DNA from: Methanocellales archaeon
GTDB taxonomy: Archaea > Halobacteriota > UBA148 > JAUWXC01
Direction of reading: 5' to 3'
DNA: 64,000 bases
Assembly: GCA_030610945.1 (NCBI GenBank)
Contig: JAUWQV010000003.1
Location: 62,001-126,000, forward strand
Below the pieces are notes generated by a model. The model saw only the letters and a list, made by a program, of their open reading frames with translations, was not told the origin of the DNA and did not search any database. Below, one piece after another: positions 62,841 to 64,000 of this stretch (position 1 is its first letter; each line of letters opens with the position of its first letter). The position numbers were made by a program, and so were the translations under genes.

Positions 62841-64000
62841 TCACTTGATATCCGAGTGTAAGCTGTGCATTTGATGCATGATGTCGTCGATGTCATCAGG
62901 CATTTTGCCCGCCCACTTGGAAACAAAATATATCGCAAGGAATGCCAGCGGCACGGATATGATCGATGGATTCTGTAGTGTGTGCATGCCCATGATGTTG
63001 GTAGTGATTATCAGAATGGCTGACGCTCCGCCGAGGATGAGGCCTGCAAGCGCACCCTTATCAGTCATGTCCTTCCACCAGATACCCATGAACAGCATTG
63101 GGAAGAAAGTGCTTGCAGTAATGGCAAATGCCAATCCAACGAGGAATGCAACGTTGTAGCCTTTAAATGCGAGACCCAATCCAATTGTAAATAGTCCTAT
63201 CGCTATCGTCGATACCTTTGCAATCCATACCTGCTTTCTGTCTGAAGCCTCCGGATTGATAAGGCCCACATATAAGTCATGGGCTATTGCACCAGTGCAG
63301 GCGATGAGCAACGCTGCCGTGGTCGATACGATGGCTGCAAATGCCCCTCCCACTATAATGCCCATCAGCGGCTCGCCACCAAGTGCCTGCCCTAATAGCG
63401 GCAGGACCGTGTTCTTGCCTGCAGCATCACCCAAGATTGCCCTACCAGCAAATCCTACGATTGGGGTCATCATGTAGAATGTTCCAATGATGAAGAGCAC
63501 CCCCACTGTAGCCCATCGAGCTGCTTTGCCAGATGGATTGGTATAGTACTGAATTAGGATGTGAGGTAGCCCAGCAGTGCCCAGGACCAAACCTAAAGCC
63601 AGTGCAAAACTGTTTAAAGGATCCAACCATATTCCTGGCTCAATACGGGCGCCAATGTCTCCGAGTAACGCGTTGTAACTCCATCCATAGTGCATCAAGG
63701 CCAATATCGTGGTAATGAACATCGCACTCCACAGCACAATGCACAGGAAAATCTGATTATAGGTGGTACCTCTCATACCTCCTACTACCACATACAGAGT
63801 CATTAGGATGCCTGAAACCACCACTGCAAAGGTGTAGTCCCAACCAAGTAGTACCCCTAATAAATCACCTGCTCCAACCATCTGTGGTACAACATAGAAC
63901 ATCATCGAAATCAATGTGAATACTATACATGCCATTCTAAGTGACTTTGAGTGCCATCTACCAAATGCAAAATCTGCAACGGTGTATCTTGCAAATCTTC
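62841..64000 (-). CDS. Sodium:solute symporter (SSS family, possibly acetate/ActP-like), 5' end beyond window
   Basis: Multi-TM; VVVGGMRGTTYNQIFLCIVLW; open frame continues to the window edge. Confidence 0.9.
   Translation of the reverse strand, partial: RFARYTVADFAFGRWHSKSLRMACIVFTLISMMFYVVPQMVGAGDLLGVLLGWDYTFAVVVSGILMTLYVVVGGMRGTTYNQIFLCIVLWSAMFITTILALMHYGWSYNALLGDIGARIEPGIWLDPLNSFALALGLVLGTAGLPHILIQYYTNPSGKAARWATVGVLFIIGTFYMMTPIVGFAGRAILGDAAGKNTVLPLLGQALGGEPLMGIIVGGAFAAIVSTTAALLIACTGAIAHDLYVGLINPEASDRKQVWIAKVSTIAIGLFTIGLGLAFKGYNVAFLVGLAFAITASTFFPMLFMGIWWKDMTDKGALAGLILGGASAILIITTNIMGMHTLQNPSIISVPLAFLAIYFVSKWAGKMPDDIDDIMHQMHSLHSDIK

Overview
Archaeal (euryarchaeal-type) chromosome segment, mostly core informational genes. 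About 1-40.4 kb is a nearly continuous + strand superoperon: 3' part of EF-2, EF-1alpha, uS10, then the S10/spc/alpha ribosomal blocks, secY, adk, EMC3/DUF106, cmk, cbf5, uS13-uS4-uS11-rpoD, eL18-uL13-uS9-rpoN-rpoK-eno-uS2, MEMO, the mevalonate-pathway genes (mvk, ipk, fni), RNase J, GGPP synthase, gltX, L7Ae-S28e-L24e-ndk, aIF5B and eS6. After an ~850 bp AT-rich intergenic region, 41-64 kb carries regulators, tpiA, a Fae-Hps fusion, rpiA, EF-1beta, tbp, a RecJ-like DHH protein coupled to an Mrr-like protein, arginine genes (argC, argJ, argB) plus a TIGR00300/ornithine cyclodeaminase-like gene, an NDH-2-like oxidoreductase, two DUF131 membrane proteins, acetyl-CoA synthetase and a partial sodium:solute symporter. 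I identify seven tRNA genes, and four appear interrupted. The most interesting signals are: (1) an intron-containing tRNA-Ser(UGA) 24 nt upstream of rtcB (the tRNA-exon ligase), with archease nearby; (2) a 14-nt motif shared by the introns of tRNA-Ser(UGA) and tRNA-Met; (3) a tRNA-Leu(GAG) with an insertion in the D-loop; (4) a tRNA-Ser(GGA) whose 5' end contains the stop codon of cbf5; (5) a degenerate copy of the tbp promoter and first codons upstream of an FAD oxidoreductase gene 1.9 kb away; (6) a pseudoknot-like intergenic element. No CRISPR array, transposon, intein or rRNA gene was seen. All functional calls are by recognition of protein motifs; no database search was run.
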